DNA from: Polytrichum commune
Lineage: Eukaryota; Streptophyta; Polytrichopsida; Polytrichales; Polytrichaceae
Direction of reading: 5' to 3'
Length of the DNA: 64,000 bases
Assembly (NCBI GenBank): GCA_950295325.1
Contig: OX485805.1
Coordinates: 42,680,758 to 42,744,757, forward strand
Under the pieces are notes generated by a model, which saw only the letters and a list, made by a program, of their open reading frames with translations, was not told the origin of the DNA and ran no database searches. A program made the translations under genes and the position numbers. This document shows, in pieces, positions 1-16,823 of the stretch (position 1 is its first letter; each line of letters begins with the position of its first letter).

Positions 1-28
1 ATGGAAGAATTCATGATGAATGAGTAAG

Positions 29-452
29 GAAATTCCACGGGTAGATCACTCCATTGTCAATTGAACACCACGTGCGACCAAAAAAAATCTTCTTTTGGTA
101 AGTTGCACCACCAAAATGGGTTAAAATTTTATCAAATTTTTTTCATGAGTAGATATACACAGTACTTATGACATAGTCAAAAGTGGTAACTAAATTTGAT
201 GATTTGTTTTTTTCATAAAACATACCATTTCTAACTAGAATGACAGAAAATTGAACTAAAAAAATTACTAAAAAAATTAAAGATGACTAAAAATTTCAAA
301 AAAGTATACAAAAGATACTATCAATGGTTATGTATATGTAGAAAAAATATCATAAATTTTAAAATTATATATGGCATGTAATATAAGGGTAGCAAACTTT
401 GTCCGCACGTGGTGTCAACTTGACAATGAAGTGACCTCCCCGTGGGAAATTC
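29..452. repeat. MITE-like element with ~50-bp terminal inverted repeats
   Basis: The first ~52 bases from 29 are the imperfect reverse complement of 398-452. Both ends carry the blocks GAAATT(c)CCACGGG, CATTGTCAA and ACACCACGTGCG in mirror order. The interior is AT-rich with no coding potential. I see no convincing target-site duplication, so the superfamily is not assigned. Confidence 0.7.
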
Positions 453-1719
453 TTATACTTGAATACTATCTAAGTGAATGAACTTGCATTAGTGAGGAAG
501 TATGCTTGAGATTTATCAAAGCTACATACTCTCTTAAATAAGCATTCTTAGAATATTTGAGAAGATAGGAATGGGGCTAAGTATTCAAACCATGAAAGAT
601 ATTGTTTACAAGAATGGAGTGTCTCGGAGACACTTAACCTCGACATTAGGATTCAGGGGAACATAACCTTGCAAACTTAGGTCAACTACTCCTTGAGTAT
701 TCAAGAAAGCATTAAAAGAACATGTCACACATCTAAGAAGCCAATGCTAGTATACAAGCAACCACCTTCATAGAATGGAAACCTATAATGGTCTAATTTT
801 GGTGGGAGTAACTTCCATGTAAACCGGTTCAACAGCGGGTTACACCGTCTAAGGCTGAGGGTTGAAGGTGACCTCGACAATAAATTAGTAAATTCACATA
901 CACACCAAAGTTCTCAATCAACATCGTATTTGGGGTTTAGTGTTAAACTTGAAATGATGTGTGACATTTAATTCGGCATATTTAAAGCCATCATTAGAAA
1001 GAGATTCTAGACACCATCAAGTAGCCCAAATCACCCATACTTTATATTAAACTGGGATATATACATCATAAAGAGCATCATGCCATTCTAGAACTAGGTG
1101 TATTGGATTAGCGATGGAATATACTTGAATTATGATTATGTGCTTATGTGAATCTTGAAACTTTGACTAAGCACATTTGGAATGGGATTGAATGTTGATA
1201 TAAGCCATTCAAATCATGAAATGAATAAGAGCAATAACACATAATATTAGGTATTGGGAGTGATGTTGGAAGTATGAACATACTCTACTCCAAGGACTCT
1301 CAACCTTGACATTAGAATTTTAGGGGAACATGAACTTGCAAGACTTGTGCACCTATCTCAAGGTGATTCTTGAGATATTATACAAGGACTATTTTGAAGC
1401 TAATAGGATATACGAGTAATAGATTTAAAAGGATTAAGAACTATAGGATTGTCCTCAGTGGATGGACTTAGATAATTTTGAGAAATGTAAAGTATACCTT
1501 GAAGATTACCAACATGGATCTAAGTACCAATATTGACATGCATATGTCCACCTTCAAAGAGTTGGGAATTATGAAGAGTCTAATTTTGATATGAGTAATG
1601 TTCATATAACCGGTCAATAATGGGTTACACCGTTTAAGGTCGAGGGTTGAAGGTGACCTAAATAAAGATGATAAGTATGTGATAGATAAATTCTTGAGAG
1701 AAAACAATCTATCACAATA
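453..1719. repeat. Diverged tandem duplication, no gene
   Basis: Two diverged copies of a ~700-bp unit lie here. The block with GGGTTACACCGT, then GAGGGTTGAAGGTGACCT, occurs near 837-870 and again near 1620-1660. The block with GACATTAG, then GGGGAACAT, occurs near 641-665 and near 1309-1332. No reading frame is supported. The right edge adjoins the gypsy relic, so this may be degraded internal or LTR sequence of the same element, which is an inference. Confidence 0.55.
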
Positions 1720-2400
1720 TGGGTGTCATAAAGAATTAGTGGGTGATTGAGGAATTTACTTTGTGAATGATGCCATTAAAGAATAAAGACAAAAATATAA
1801 TATTAAACACCGTCTTACTTCACTCTATCATCTACGAGCTAATGGTCAAACCGAGAAGACAAATGGAATATTTTTTGAAATTATCACTAAGATTGTCCAA
1901 ATTTCTATGACTGATTGGGACAGTGAATTGCTAGATGCATTATACGCACATCACACAACTTATAAAGTTACCACCAAATTTACACCTTTTCAATCAGTGT
2001 ATGGTCAAGAAGCTATTTTACCGGTGGGATTATAATTAAATTCACTGCGAATTGCTATTGAGGAACATTTAAGTAATGAAGAATTCCTTCAAGAAAAAAT
2101 TGTCATTTTGAAACAATTGGATGAAATACGTAGTGAAACACATTTAAACATGGCAACAATTCAAAAAAGGCGTTAGACTTATTGTAAAAGCAAAATGAAA
2201 ACTAAACACTCACTACTAATGATTTAGTCTTACTTTATGACAATTGATTCCAAAGATTTCCATGTAACTTCAAATTACATTGGATCGGGCCTTACAAAGT
2301 TAAATTGCTTATCATAATGAGTCATTTGATTTAATAAATTTTGAAGGCAAATTTCTCTTCATGCGTATAAATGGCTATAGGCTAAATAATATTACATGTA
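1720..2400 (+). mobile_element. Ty3/gypsy integrase relic (fossil)
   Basis: Conceptual translation shows pieces of a retroelement integrase: a block like RANGQTEKTNG around 1835-1870 and the plant gypsy hallmark TPF(Q)SVYGQEA near 1985-2015. The family is Ty3/gypsy. The relic is clearly broken with several lesions and has no recognisable LTRs in reach, so it is old. Confidence 0.75.
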
Positions 2401-2911
2401 ACTTAGGCCAATTACTTAAATAAAGGGGTAGGGAGCCTTCTTTTTGTGAAATAGTAAAGCTTCTTTAATAAAAGTATTAAAAAATGCTCTATTACATGGG
2501 GAACAATCCCTTTAAATAGCACGTCAATGGATTTGTCTTTACAAGTTTTATTGGCTTATAAAATGTCACACTCCTTCTACACAATCTTTGATCCTTAAGG
2601 GGTTGATTTGTGTCAATAGACACGTACATGTACAATTGCTTGCATTTGATATGCATGTATGTATTATGGAGTCTAAATTATACACTACATTTCTACACTC
2701 CCCATGAAGTTGATATTTTAACTATTCATTGCTCCCCCTTTGTACTTGTAACTCCAAGCTTAAGTTTACATAACTTGTGTTTAGGTCGAGGTACATTTTC
2801 TATGAGGAAATCCGTTTTTTTTTGTGCTGTAATATTTAATTTCCACATCTCCATTGAGCATTTTTTTCACGTACAAAGTGATGATGAATTTCCACATGCT
2901 TCGATTTTGAG
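2401..2911. other. AT-rich intergenic stretch, nothing recognised
   Basis: This lies between the gypsy and copia relics. The open frame at 2610-2915 has no recognisable domain and a composition typical of noncoding AT-rich DNA. Confidence 0.5.
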
Positions 2912-3240
2912 TTAAAGCGATACAACTTTGGTTATCACAAAATATAGTAGTTGGTTTAACTTGGTGAAACCAATGTGCTTACAATGTTGTTGAAGCCACA
3001 TAGCCTCCTTTGTTGCATTTGTGGAAGCCATATATTCCGCCTCTGTAGTTGAAAGGGCCACCGTTGATTGTTTTTTACTATTCCAACTTATGGCCCCTTG
3101 ACCTAGTAAAAGAACAATATCTGGTTGTTGATTTACAGCCATCTACTTCACCTGCCCGATCGGAATCACAATACTCGACCACTCGAGTGTCTTCATTTGT
3201 GTTTGGTCCATATTGTTCTCCATGAATAGCGGTACCACGT
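2912..3240 (-). mobile_element. Ty1/copia RNase H relic (fossil)
   Basis: The minus strand encodes the copia RNase H signature [20 protein letters not shown] followed by EYMA, preceded by a degenerate YCDSD-type segment around 3150-3180. Only the C-terminal end of a copia polyprotein remains. It is broken and no LTR is recognised nearby. Confidence 0.85.
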
Positions 3241-6209
3241 AGTATTGTAAAAATTGATATGAAAGTATTAACATAGTAAAGTATTGATAATTATTTGATC
3301 TTCATAAATATAAGGTTTATTTATCCACCTACTTAATAAGTTATCATCCAAATTGTATGAGTAATAATTTCAAAAAAATTGGGCAGGCAATAGAGCTAAG
3401 TGAAGTAGCCAAGGAGTTGAAACGACAATAAACATGCTATAGTCTCATCACTATTGGTCACTAAGTCACTTTGAAGTATCATTACATAGCTATTAGTAGG
3501 AATAATCATGAAAGTATAAAGATGAGCCGCCAATTGGGTGGGACTATAGAAAATTATATCAATTAGTTAGCTCCATAGTGAGACAAAAAATAGTTTTGTA
3601 TGAAGGTGACAAAGAATAACAAGAGAATTGTCATTGCAAAGAGGTGACAAGTGCAGATGTTAAAGGAATCATTTTCCTTACAAGCACACAAGGTAAGACA
3701 CTCACCTTCCCTAAGTTTCAGTGACGTGATTGAGTTATGTCTCAACATAAAGTTGTTCGCTAAATTGGAGGATTATACATGAATTTAAAGACAATGGCTT
3801 GGCCAAAACAAATGATTTGGGTGACTAACAATAGACTATTGTTGTGATGAAAAAATGTTACTATGATATATCAACAATAGACTATATTTACCTTGATGAA
3901 ACGTGTTACTTGAGAATAGACAATTACCTTGTTGAGAGAATAGTAAGTGTGAGGAACTATGAGAAACATAGATAATGTAAGGCTGATTAAATAGCAAGAA
4001 TATCAATGCCAAAAAGAAAGGTAGTATGAGAAAGTTTTGTTGGAATAAAGAATTCAATCCGATCTATAGAGGACAGTAGGAAACAAGAAGAAAAATTAGG
4101 GCCATTTGCTGCCAATAAACCTTCATCTTCACACTCTTTGTTTTTCCTTATCCCTGAAGAGTGAACGCAATATATTCAATGGTCTTCTTGATGAAGAAAT
4201 TAATTGAGATGGTGATAGGGAAGATCATGACATGAGGAAAAAAATGTACCCCTTGAAATCTATAGAAAATTTGGGAAGAAAGGATAAAAACTAAGAATTA
4301 TGAAAAGAAGGGGTGCTCAAGGACATGCATTTTTTATATATTACAATTTTGCAAGGACATCATAATTTTTAATCAAAGTTTAATATGACACAACTTACGT
4401 GTGATACATAATTGCAAGTCAAGTTATCTTGTAAACTACGTGTGATTATTGTTTCATAATTGATCAAAAGTCTTTAAGGTGCGGTACTGGATTGTAATTG
4501 TTTTGTTATATACTTGCATCAAAATTTAATTGCCATTTGAATTCTATTGAAATAATGAATCATTAATTGATTGATTCTTTTAACGTGATAATTATTGCTT
4601 CATTGGTGGCTCAAACATGCTTTTTGAGAGAAATTCATGATGAAATATATTTGAATACGTAATTGAATTGTCATTTCATGCTTGTGCTATGGTCTATAGA
4701 GAGGGAAAATCCCAAAGATTAGTGAATTTATGAATAAAACCATATTGATTGGTGTGCCGTAGGATTTTGTTTTAATAATAAGTGAATCTTTGGAGTGAAG
4801 TAATTTATACCTTTGAGAAGTTGTATTGAAGTCTCTTCAAGACTATAGTCGTACTAATTACCTAATGGGAATGAAACACTAATGGATCACACTGTTATCG
4901 ATATTACGATGGCATAATAACTAATTAATTTTGGAAATGATGTTAGAGGATGATTTGAATACTATAGTCTAAATCGATTGTGACCTATGAGATGCCTAAG
5001 TCGTTGAAAACAATAGGATAATGCCATGGTCTGGGTACATTGACATAGGATCATTGCGGTATGCTTGGATAAATCCATGTCTAAACAAACATAATAGTGG
5101 AGTAGATAATTTACGAAGGAGGATAGGGTATAATCTAACGTCAATGTAGCGAGAGGGTTCAAATTTCTTACCTTTGATAGGAAAATAAAAAATAAAAAAA
5201 TGACACGAGGAGACAATTGCCAAGGAAGAAAACAAAAACAACTTGAAAATGTGAACAATTGGAATAGTTGAATTGACAACCTATTATGGGTACCTTGATT
5301 TTTGACATGTAAAAGAAAAGTGCCATATAGTAAAACTAATATCATGATCAAATCAATAAAACTTTAAATCTTGTAAGGGTGACTGCACTGCAAATTCAAG
5401 TTATACAAAAGAAAAATGTTAATTAATCCGAGACTATTGCCTATATCAAAGTGCCCGTGGCTTTGATAAGTAAGACTCAAATGGGATGCTTATGCAAGAT
5501 TATTGCCAATGGCTATGCTTATGCTTGAGCACCACACTTGGTCCAAATAAAATGAACTCATTGTTGACCATTACTCGGGTAATTACTGTGAGGTGAGCGA
5601 CTGTCACAATTGCATGAACTGCAATCGAGTGATTTTGTAAATCTTGTGCTAAAACGAACCAATGATATTCATTAAACGTGAAATAATATGAAATATCCTC
5701 GTAATTGTCCTAAGTTAACTTATTTGTGACACCTAGATGTTATAAGAATCACTTTTTAAATCACCCATGAGTGTTTGTCATATCCGAACAAAAAAACTAA
5801 CTACAAAGACACCAAATGATGTTCTCTCCTCCCCAAGCTCTCTCTTATACCCCAAAGGCACTCCCAATCTTATCCATCTTTGATTCATAGTATCTAAGAG
5901 ACATTTTTAGAAGTCTCGATTCTTACTAAATGTAGACTAAATTATATATTACATTTATCTATGTACATAGATAAATATACATAGATCATTTCATCATGTG
6001 ATTTTTTCTTATCTTTTGGCTCGATCACAATTCTCTAATTGAAACAATTTAATTTCAACTAGATTCATTCATTGAGAGTTGTCTAGCTCCAATGAACAAC
6101 ATCCATCTGTTGGGAGTTGTCTAACACCCATTCATGTCTTCTAGTTGGGGTTTATTAACTCCAACACAAGGATCTTTGGAGTTATCCGACCAATCACCAT
6201 CTGCTCACA
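3241..6209. other. AT-rich intergenic DNA without recognisable gene
   Basis: About 3 kb in which I find no protein similarity, tRNA or clear terminal-repeat element. The open frames (for example minus 4962-5351 and minus 3836-4057) are short and AT-driven and resemble no known family. Confidence 0.5.
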
Positions 6210-6530
6210 TGCTAAGTACAGCATGTATATATATATGTTGGATAATCCAAAATTAATTATTATTTTGGGTATATCACAAATATTGATATGTGGTGGGTTC
6301 ATGAAGATGAGAGAATCTTTGTATACATGAGTAACTATTTTGGGTCAATACTATTTCATATCATATTGATACTAGGGCAAATTTACCTAGATGTGAGGTT
6401 TTTTTTCATGGTATATAGATCCCAATGTATTGAAAACATAATTATCATCAAATATCCATACCCTTATAGTTTCAAAAATTATGAAATCCTCATAAAAATA
6501 CCCAAATGGTATTAAAATAAAAGACAATAC
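6210..6530 (+). repeat. Dispersed repeat family C, copy 1
   Basis: The block with GAGAGAATCTTTG, GTAACTATTTTGGGTCAATA and later CAAATATCCATACC reappears in the same orientation at about 56400-56660. The two copies align over ~250 bp with many substitutions and small indels. They are noncoding and the superfamily is unknown. Confidence 0.6.
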
Positions 6531-8063
6531 CATGCCAACGATGGTGACCACCCTTCTTTTCCTCTCCTTTTTGAACAAACATTCATTTAGGCGGGACAAT
6601 ACATGGGCCCCCAAACCACCAATTACTCACTTTATCATGAGATTTTTCCTTTCAATAATTGGCTCATTTTAACTATCAACTCTAAACACCCTTCCCTTTG
6701 AACCAAAAAAAAAGAGGAAAAAAAATGCACTTTTGAATTTGAATATCTATGCTAATCGTACATGAGATGCACAACAACTAACAGTACATTCATATTGTGG
6801 GACAAAGATGAAACAAACATGTGTCATGCAAAATAGAAGGTTGGGTGGGGCGCTAAACATTTGAAGGAAAAGAAAATACCAATTAAACATCAACCATCTT
6901 GTTTCTACTTCTCAGTAGAATGGACTTTTACTAATGTTTTAGTTGAGTCCAAGTGTTATGGCATCCGTGCAGATGTGGGAAGCAAAGAGCTGGGTGATGT
7001 GGTAGGCATGTAGATAGGCAAATGGCTTCATACCTTAGTAGGTCTCACATGTGTCACTCACGAGAGGGAAACAACTTCATTGGATGTAAATAGACTAGTT
7101 TGGGGTAGTGTCATCCCAACCCCATTGCACTTGTGAGACACTCGTGCATGTGAATTAATGACATGGGCCACCCCTGCACCATCCACTCAACATTTGTGCA
7201 ATTGACAACTAGCAAGTTTTGAAACTTCCGAACGTAATGTTCAGATATGGTCAACACGACCATGTTGAGCAACTGATGCATAGAGAACCACCAAACCCAT
7301 GTCCCCCTCTATTAAAAAAAACTAAAATCCCAAAGTTGAAAGAGCCAATTTGGAATGACCGCCCAAAGAACACTTAGCTCGTGCACAAAGGTTTACATAA
7401 TATGCTTCTCACTTGAATGAAAGTGTTTTATCCAATAGCAAATTGCAAACAACCTCATTAAGTCAACATGGGATTTTGAACCACAAACCCTAACCAACAT
7501 GTATCAATGCCTTACATCTTCCACGTCCACAACCTCGAGGTGAAGAAGGCACAAATCACAGCAACATTATACACCGACAACCCCACTCACAAGACCAACA
7601 TTCTACATAGGACCCTGTGGTGGCCTATGTCTCCATTAGAGCCACCTTTGACATGAGGCAACAGTGTAAATTTACTTTGTAAATATGGCCCGGGTTTACA
7701 TATAAGTATTAGGTTATATAATCGATGGTGGAGGTGATCTCATCGGCGTCATCTTTTCTGTAGCTACATTTCATTCATGTTTTGACGTCTAGGCATATGA
7801 AATAAATGCGAGTCATGAAAAATGAAAGTTATGGGTGGCTTGCTAAAAGGAGCCAACCGAGGAAAGACTCAAGACTAAGGTGACATCAACACTATATGAT
7901 TTTGCTTTCCGATCGAATTGCACATGTACTAATCTTTTAGCTTGGCTCAAGTATTTGTCGCAAAGCAAAGCCCGACATCATGCTAGGAAGTTCCTCCATG
8001 GTTCACCCTAAATATTGGCCTTTGTCAGGCCCCGATATTCCCCTTGTATTTGTTGGTTCATTA
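6531..8063. other. Intergenic stretch, nothing recognised
   Basis: Noncoding sequence with no conserved protein, RNA gene or clear repeat boundary that I can support. It ends at the TA dinucleotide flanking the pogo-like element. Confidence 0.45.
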
Positions 8064-8709
8064 CAGTAATCTCCCGCTTAAGTACGCATTTTGAACTGGA
8101 GCGGTTGGTGTGCACTTAGTTGGTAGGTGCGTACTTTACTCATATCGCTTGCTTTCTAGACTTTTTGATTCGACGAATCGCAATGGGAAACGGATGAAAC
8201 TTGAGGCAACATGCGTCACTGCAGCCCGAAGATGTGAAATCATTGCAAAGTTGAGCAAGTTGAACGCGCCGAGCAAGCAAGCGAAGGGGTGGAAGTATGA
8301 AGTTAGTGAAGGCGCCATCCGGAAAGTTTGGGACAATCGGGAGAACAAACTGCAATGAAATCCAGCTTATCGAGACATTTGCTGAATCTGAAAGTGTTAC
8401 CGACTTCAAAGGCTTTGAAGCTCCACACATCATTGTCTTCGACATTGACAACCAATTGCTTTGCTCCGATGTTCAAACGGAACATGGCCATATGTATGAT
8501 GAATTGTGACAATTGTTGGAGACGTTTCAGTGAAACATTAACAAATTGACATTTAATGTCAAGCTTACAAAAATTCATGCATTCGTAGTAAATGACTCCG
8601 TAGGACATGTTCAAACAATAAAGTATGAACCCTCTTTTTTATCAAAAAAATTGCGCACTTAACCAGGATGTGTACTTAAATGGGTGCATACTTAAGCGGG
8701 AGATTACTG
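8064..8709 (+). mobile_element. Pogo/Tigger-like (Tc1-mariner) DNA transposon, internally deleted
   Basis: A 646-bp element. Its left end reads CAGTAATCTCCCGCTTAAGT and the right end is the exact reverse complement of that over the same 20 bases. The TIR continues to ~25 bp with one mismatch. Both ends abut TA (8062-8063 and 8710-8711), the target duplication of Tc1-mariner elements. The interior keeps a CENP-B/pogo-type helix-turn-helix segment but no room for a DDE catalytic domain. It is therefore a non-autonomous deletion derivative of a full-length pogo-like transposon. Confidence 0.88.
8194..8358 (+). pseudogene. Truncated pogo transposase: N-terminal helix-turn-helix only
   Basis: A 54-codon frame begins at the ATG at 8194. 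It encodes a CENP-B N-terminal/pogo-type DNA-binding segment: CEIIAKLSKLNAPS, then YEVSEGAIRKVW and REN. In intact pogo transposases this helix-turn-helix binds the terminal repeats and is followed by a second HTH and a DDE domain. Here the frame stops at 8356-8358, and the remaining ~350 bp before the right TIR encode no recognisable catalytic domain. Read-through from further upstream (open from ~8110) lacks an ATG. The remnant is probably non-functional as a transposase. Confidence 0.8.
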
Positions 8710-8834
8710 TACCTTGACATAAACATGAAGCAATATTGCTTAGCAATGTTGTGAAGAGCAAAGTCATGTCAATTAGAAGGTCGAGGAGGGTGGGGTGCTC
8801 CTAAGGTAGACAATCCTTATTTGATGTTGTTTTT

Positions 8835-9175
8835 CTCATTAGGACACCTACATTTGAGTGGTATGTGGTTTGGTGCGGTTCCAAGAATGATTTTAATAAA
8901 ATAAAAAAACATGTATTTAAAAGAGATTAGACTACGTCTTCAAAACATGAAAACTATTCTAAACTCAATATTCAACATAATTGGTTGGGACCTACATGAC
9001 CATTTACCAAGCATAAAGATCTTCACTTGGATAATGAGTAAGATATTCATATGAGCTCCAAAAACTATGAGGAAAGTGGCTACGGCCTCAATTTGGATTT
9101 GCTCATAACCCATCTTGTACTGATCACACATTTCATATCCTAGGATAAGTGGGCTAGTTCGAAAAACAACGATTT
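8835..9175 (+). repeat. Dispersed repeat family A, copy 1 (long form)
   Basis: The core begins with the block TTTGAGTGGTATGTGGTTTGG, continues with CATGTATTTAAAAGAGATT and AACATAATTGGTTGGGACC, and runs into a tail with ATATTCATATGAGCTCC. The same order of blocks, on one strand or the other, recurs near 15.3, 16.1, 24.5, 31.8, 46.3, 53.2, 56.2 and 61.1 kb. It is noncoding and no terminal repeats are obvious. Confidence 0.7.
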
Positions 9176-9689
9176 ATGGGCCACTTCACACACGAGCCTG
9201 AGGGCCCATGACCACTGCACTTCAAGCACTCTCATTGGTGGAAAAGGCAGAGCCGGTCCAAGTTCAACGGAAGAAGTGAATGCAAGATAAATGCAAAGTC
9301 TACATGGATTCCTACACGGCATCAAATGGATCATGTTTCATGATGACTGGGACTATTTTCAAAAACCACATGTTGGAGGTAGGCCTAAGACAAAATTGGG
9401 AGACCATGGCACTCTGAAATCTAACAACCATTGATTTATTATATTTTATTAGGTGTGAAGAGTATGCATGAATAGAAATTCAATGAAATAGCATTTGGTT
9501 GAGAGCCTAGTCATATATGACTTCACACTATGCTCGAGGGCCCCTGACCAATCTACATGATTTTGGAAGTGTCTTGGGATAGCCTTTGGGCACTTTTTTG
9601 GGCTCTCATAATTTGATGGTCACGACTCTTGGCTCGTGTATGAAGTGGCCCTAAGACCCATCTACCTTAGGGCATGCTCGCAAGTTGTA
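9176..9689. other. Intergenic repeat debris
   Basis: Short pieces such as GAGGGCCCATGACCA and GAGGGCCCCTGACCA (near 9190 and 9538) repeat within the stretch, and similar pieces occur near 31.96-32.06 kb. No gene is recognised. Confidence 0.4.
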
Positions 9690-10290
9690 CACCAAACACA
9701 AACGCAAAGGGGTGTTAAATCGGGTAACATTATTTTAGAGGGCAATAGTCTCATTACGAGAGTCCAACACGCTTAGAGAATAAACGTTGACCTTGAAATG
9801 CCCGTTCGACCCACTCTTGATATTATGTCCACTAGACATAATGTCAGTGGTGCAAGACTACTAACCCCTCTCGGGGTGGGCACTATAGTAACCAGGGGTA
9901 ACCAAAGTGACATGGGAACAAATTAGTGACTGGATGATCTTTATATTGGTGGCGGTAGTGTGGTTGTGGTGTTGTAGGGGTATATGATCACTTTTCTCTA
10001 TGAGGTGGCCGTCGAGTCATGGGGCTTCTCAATGGTTCATTGCATATGAGGGTTCCCACACGTTCACTCTATACGAGTTTTATGAATTGTGGGTCCTGTA
10101 ATCAAAACTAATACCTTACAATACACAAGGCTTTATGTGGAAATAATTAAAGCTAAGATTATAAGGTATTTAAAAGTTGATTTTATTACAAAGGAGTTGA
10201 AAGTTGAGCTGCAACAAACCCAAGCTATTCCAGACCCCAACATCGTTACAATAACGGTTGGACTAGACGCGTGGGTCAACTCCCGGTAAT
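9690..10290 (+). repeat. Dispersed repeat family B, copy 1
   Basis: Blocks AAAGGGGTG(T/C)TAAATC, TTTTAGAG, GAGTTGAAAGT and GACGCGTGGGTC appear in the same order and orientation at about 34400-34745. The copies are diverged and interrupted by indels, and noncoding. The stretch at 9780-9950 inside this copy also resembles the tail half of the SINE at 23026-23397, so the region is composite. Confidence 0.6.
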
Positions 10291-14608
<4,318 letters not shown>

Positions 14609-15299
14609 ATATTTCATTAAGTGGTCAGAGTTGAGCACTTAGCAATGTCATGGTGTCATGGTTACAGCCAGCGGCGGTGTAGCAAACCAGGTAGGAGAAG
14701 CTCTGCTAGAGCATGCACTTGTGAAGGCTTTTTCTTCCAGGTTTGATGATATTCTAGTGGAATGTAGATGTTGAGTTTTTCATCTGAATGTATCCATCCC
14801 AAGTACTCAATGCTTTGTGGACAAGGAGCCAATGCCAACTACACTTTTTCAGAGCTTACCACACTCATCGATTGAGTTGTGTGCAAATTGATGTTGCACT
14901 GATGGGGCTTGTAAATTTCATGTCCACTCAATACTAAGCAACTAATCATAGAGTTGTGTCGTTACCATCGAAGCTTTTTTAATGAGGACTGTGGTTTTAT
15001 TGTACTCTATGTTATCAGTCAATGTGTTGTTTTGTGCCCACCAAAATCAGTAATCAGTTTTTCACCTTTGTTAGTGCATTGGAGAAATGCAAAACTGTGT
15101 GATATTGTTGCAGTTTTTCCAGTACAATAACTTCTGATTTCCTGATATTGTTATTTCTTAGTAGTGTAACAGTTTTGCTGGGTATTAAGAAAAAGTACAA
15201 ACATTTTGTAGCTTCACATTGTGGACCACACTATTTTCTAAGTTTTATATATAGACTAAATGAGGTGTGTAAACATCTTTGATTAAGTGTTGGAGTATT
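14609..15299. other. 3' flank of threonine synthase
   Basis: Contains the 3' untranslated region, whose end I cannot place, and AT-rich intergenic sequence. No further gene is recognised. Confidence 0.45.
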
Positions 15300-15440
15300 T
15301 AGTAAAAGTTGAAGACATAGTCCAGTCTCTGTCAAACTTCATGTGCCTTTATGGTGTTTGTCCTTTCATCCTCACTGGACCACACACCAGTCAAATATAG
15401 GTGCTCGGTGAAGAAAACACTTGAATAATGCTCGTATACC
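15300..15440 (-). repeat. Dispersed repeat family A, copy 2
   Basis: On the + strand this reads TTTATGGTGTTTGTCCTTTCATC, CACACACCAGTC, ATATAGGTG (overlapping blocks), the mirror image of family A. Its flanking sequence resembles that of the copy 760 bp further right, so the two may have arisen by local duplication. Confidence 0.65.
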
Positions 15441-16059
15441 TTATGTGCTAGTTATGTATCGTCTGGATTAGTTGTCATTTTCTTGTCCCAGTTTGGAACT
15501 TAAGATACTAGAAACACTACCTGAAGACACCAAGTTGATAATCAATCTTAAAAGTGTTGCGAGGACTCCCTTATCTGTTAAAAGTTTACAGGAGTAGGTA
15601 CTGAAACACTTAAACATTTTCTCATCTTTATTGAGATAAAATTCAAGGCTGTAGATCTAGTAAGATTGGATAGTTTAAGTAGATTTTGTGATTGAACGGC
15701 TTGTGGTAAACCTCTAGTAGGATATGCATGTTGAACCCATGGTACTCCTGAATGTGACAGATGTGAAGTTGTTCTTAGCTTACTGATAACCACTGCAACA
15801 GATATGCCAATTGAAACAATTGGTCTACTAAAAGTACCCATATATCATTTGTCACATTTAGTAGAAACAACAGTACTTAGTACCTATTGTATTTAATCTA
15901 ATGTGTGTGACTGTATCTGGTTCGTTTCTTATTTTATGTTCTAGATCTCCAGCTTCTATTGATTAGAAATACGAAACACAATTTGTGTTGCATCAGCAAA
16001 CCTACGATGAAACATTGACAAAAATTAGATTGAAAAATCAGATCTTTGAGTAGTTAGTA
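15441..16059. other. Intergenic, nothing recognised
   Basis: AT-rich spacer between two family A copies. The minus frame at 15578-15841 has no recognisable domain. Confidence 0.4.
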
Positions 16060-16200
16060 GAATTTGAAGATGTCTTCCAATTTCTTTCAAGCATGTGTTT
16101 TTATGGTGTTTGTTCTTTGATCCTCACCTATGTACACACCATTGAAAAATAGGTGTATGATTAAGAAAGTAACTGAATAATACCTCACACCTTAATACTT
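16060..16200 (-). repeat. Dispersed repeat family A, copy 3
   Basis: TTTTTATGGTGTTTGTTC, TTGATCCTCACC, ACACACCATT and AAATAGGTG match the other minus-oriented copies of the family. Confidence 0.65.
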
Positions 16201-16806
16201 TGGTCACCCTTTGTGGACTTTTCAAATCAACACTACAGGGATCATGCGGTCAGGTCATTGGCAAATCGACCAATTTAGAAGGTGAAAATGATGCACATTA
16301 TTGGTCTCTTTCTATTATATTATGTAGTATATTGTAGTGGGACAGAACCAATGGTGGCGCCCACCCACAATGCAACACTAACTTGGAAAAATGTGCATAA
16401 AATCACAATAGTTGCAACGTGTGAAAGGTTAAGTATGACCGCAACTAATGTACATGAAGTTTTTGAACTTTAAGGATCCAAAGGTAGTCAAAAATTGTAA
16501 AGCATGTATGCATAAAAAAACAAAATATAATTTGAAGCACCTTAAGAAGAATGAACTTACAAGTGACATGGGTATCTTTGACGCTGACAAATGTTGTTGG
16601 ACTTAATGTGAAGAAGGCGTTACAGAAGGTACAAGTGGTTTCATATATGCAAGGAAAAAACACCAAATCAAAGGGGAGGATATCGAAAATTTTATTGTTG
16701 GCAGTTAACCTCAAGCTCATGATAGATGAAAGCGCTTGTGCATGCTTTATTTGTTCATACGTGTTTGCATATATTCATTTCTTCTCAAGAAAGCACATGG
16801 TATATT
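16201..16806. other. Intergenic, nothing recognised
   Basis: AT-rich DNA up to the TAA target duplication of the Harbinger element. Short open frames on both strands show no known domain. Confidence 0.4.
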
Positions 16807-16809
16807 TAA

Positions 16810-16823
16810 GGCCGTTGCCACAC
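16810..16823 (+). repeat. Left TIR of the PIF/Harbinger element
   Basis: GGCCGTTGCCACAC pairs with the right end over 12 of 14 positions and is preceded by TAA. Confidence 0.88.
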
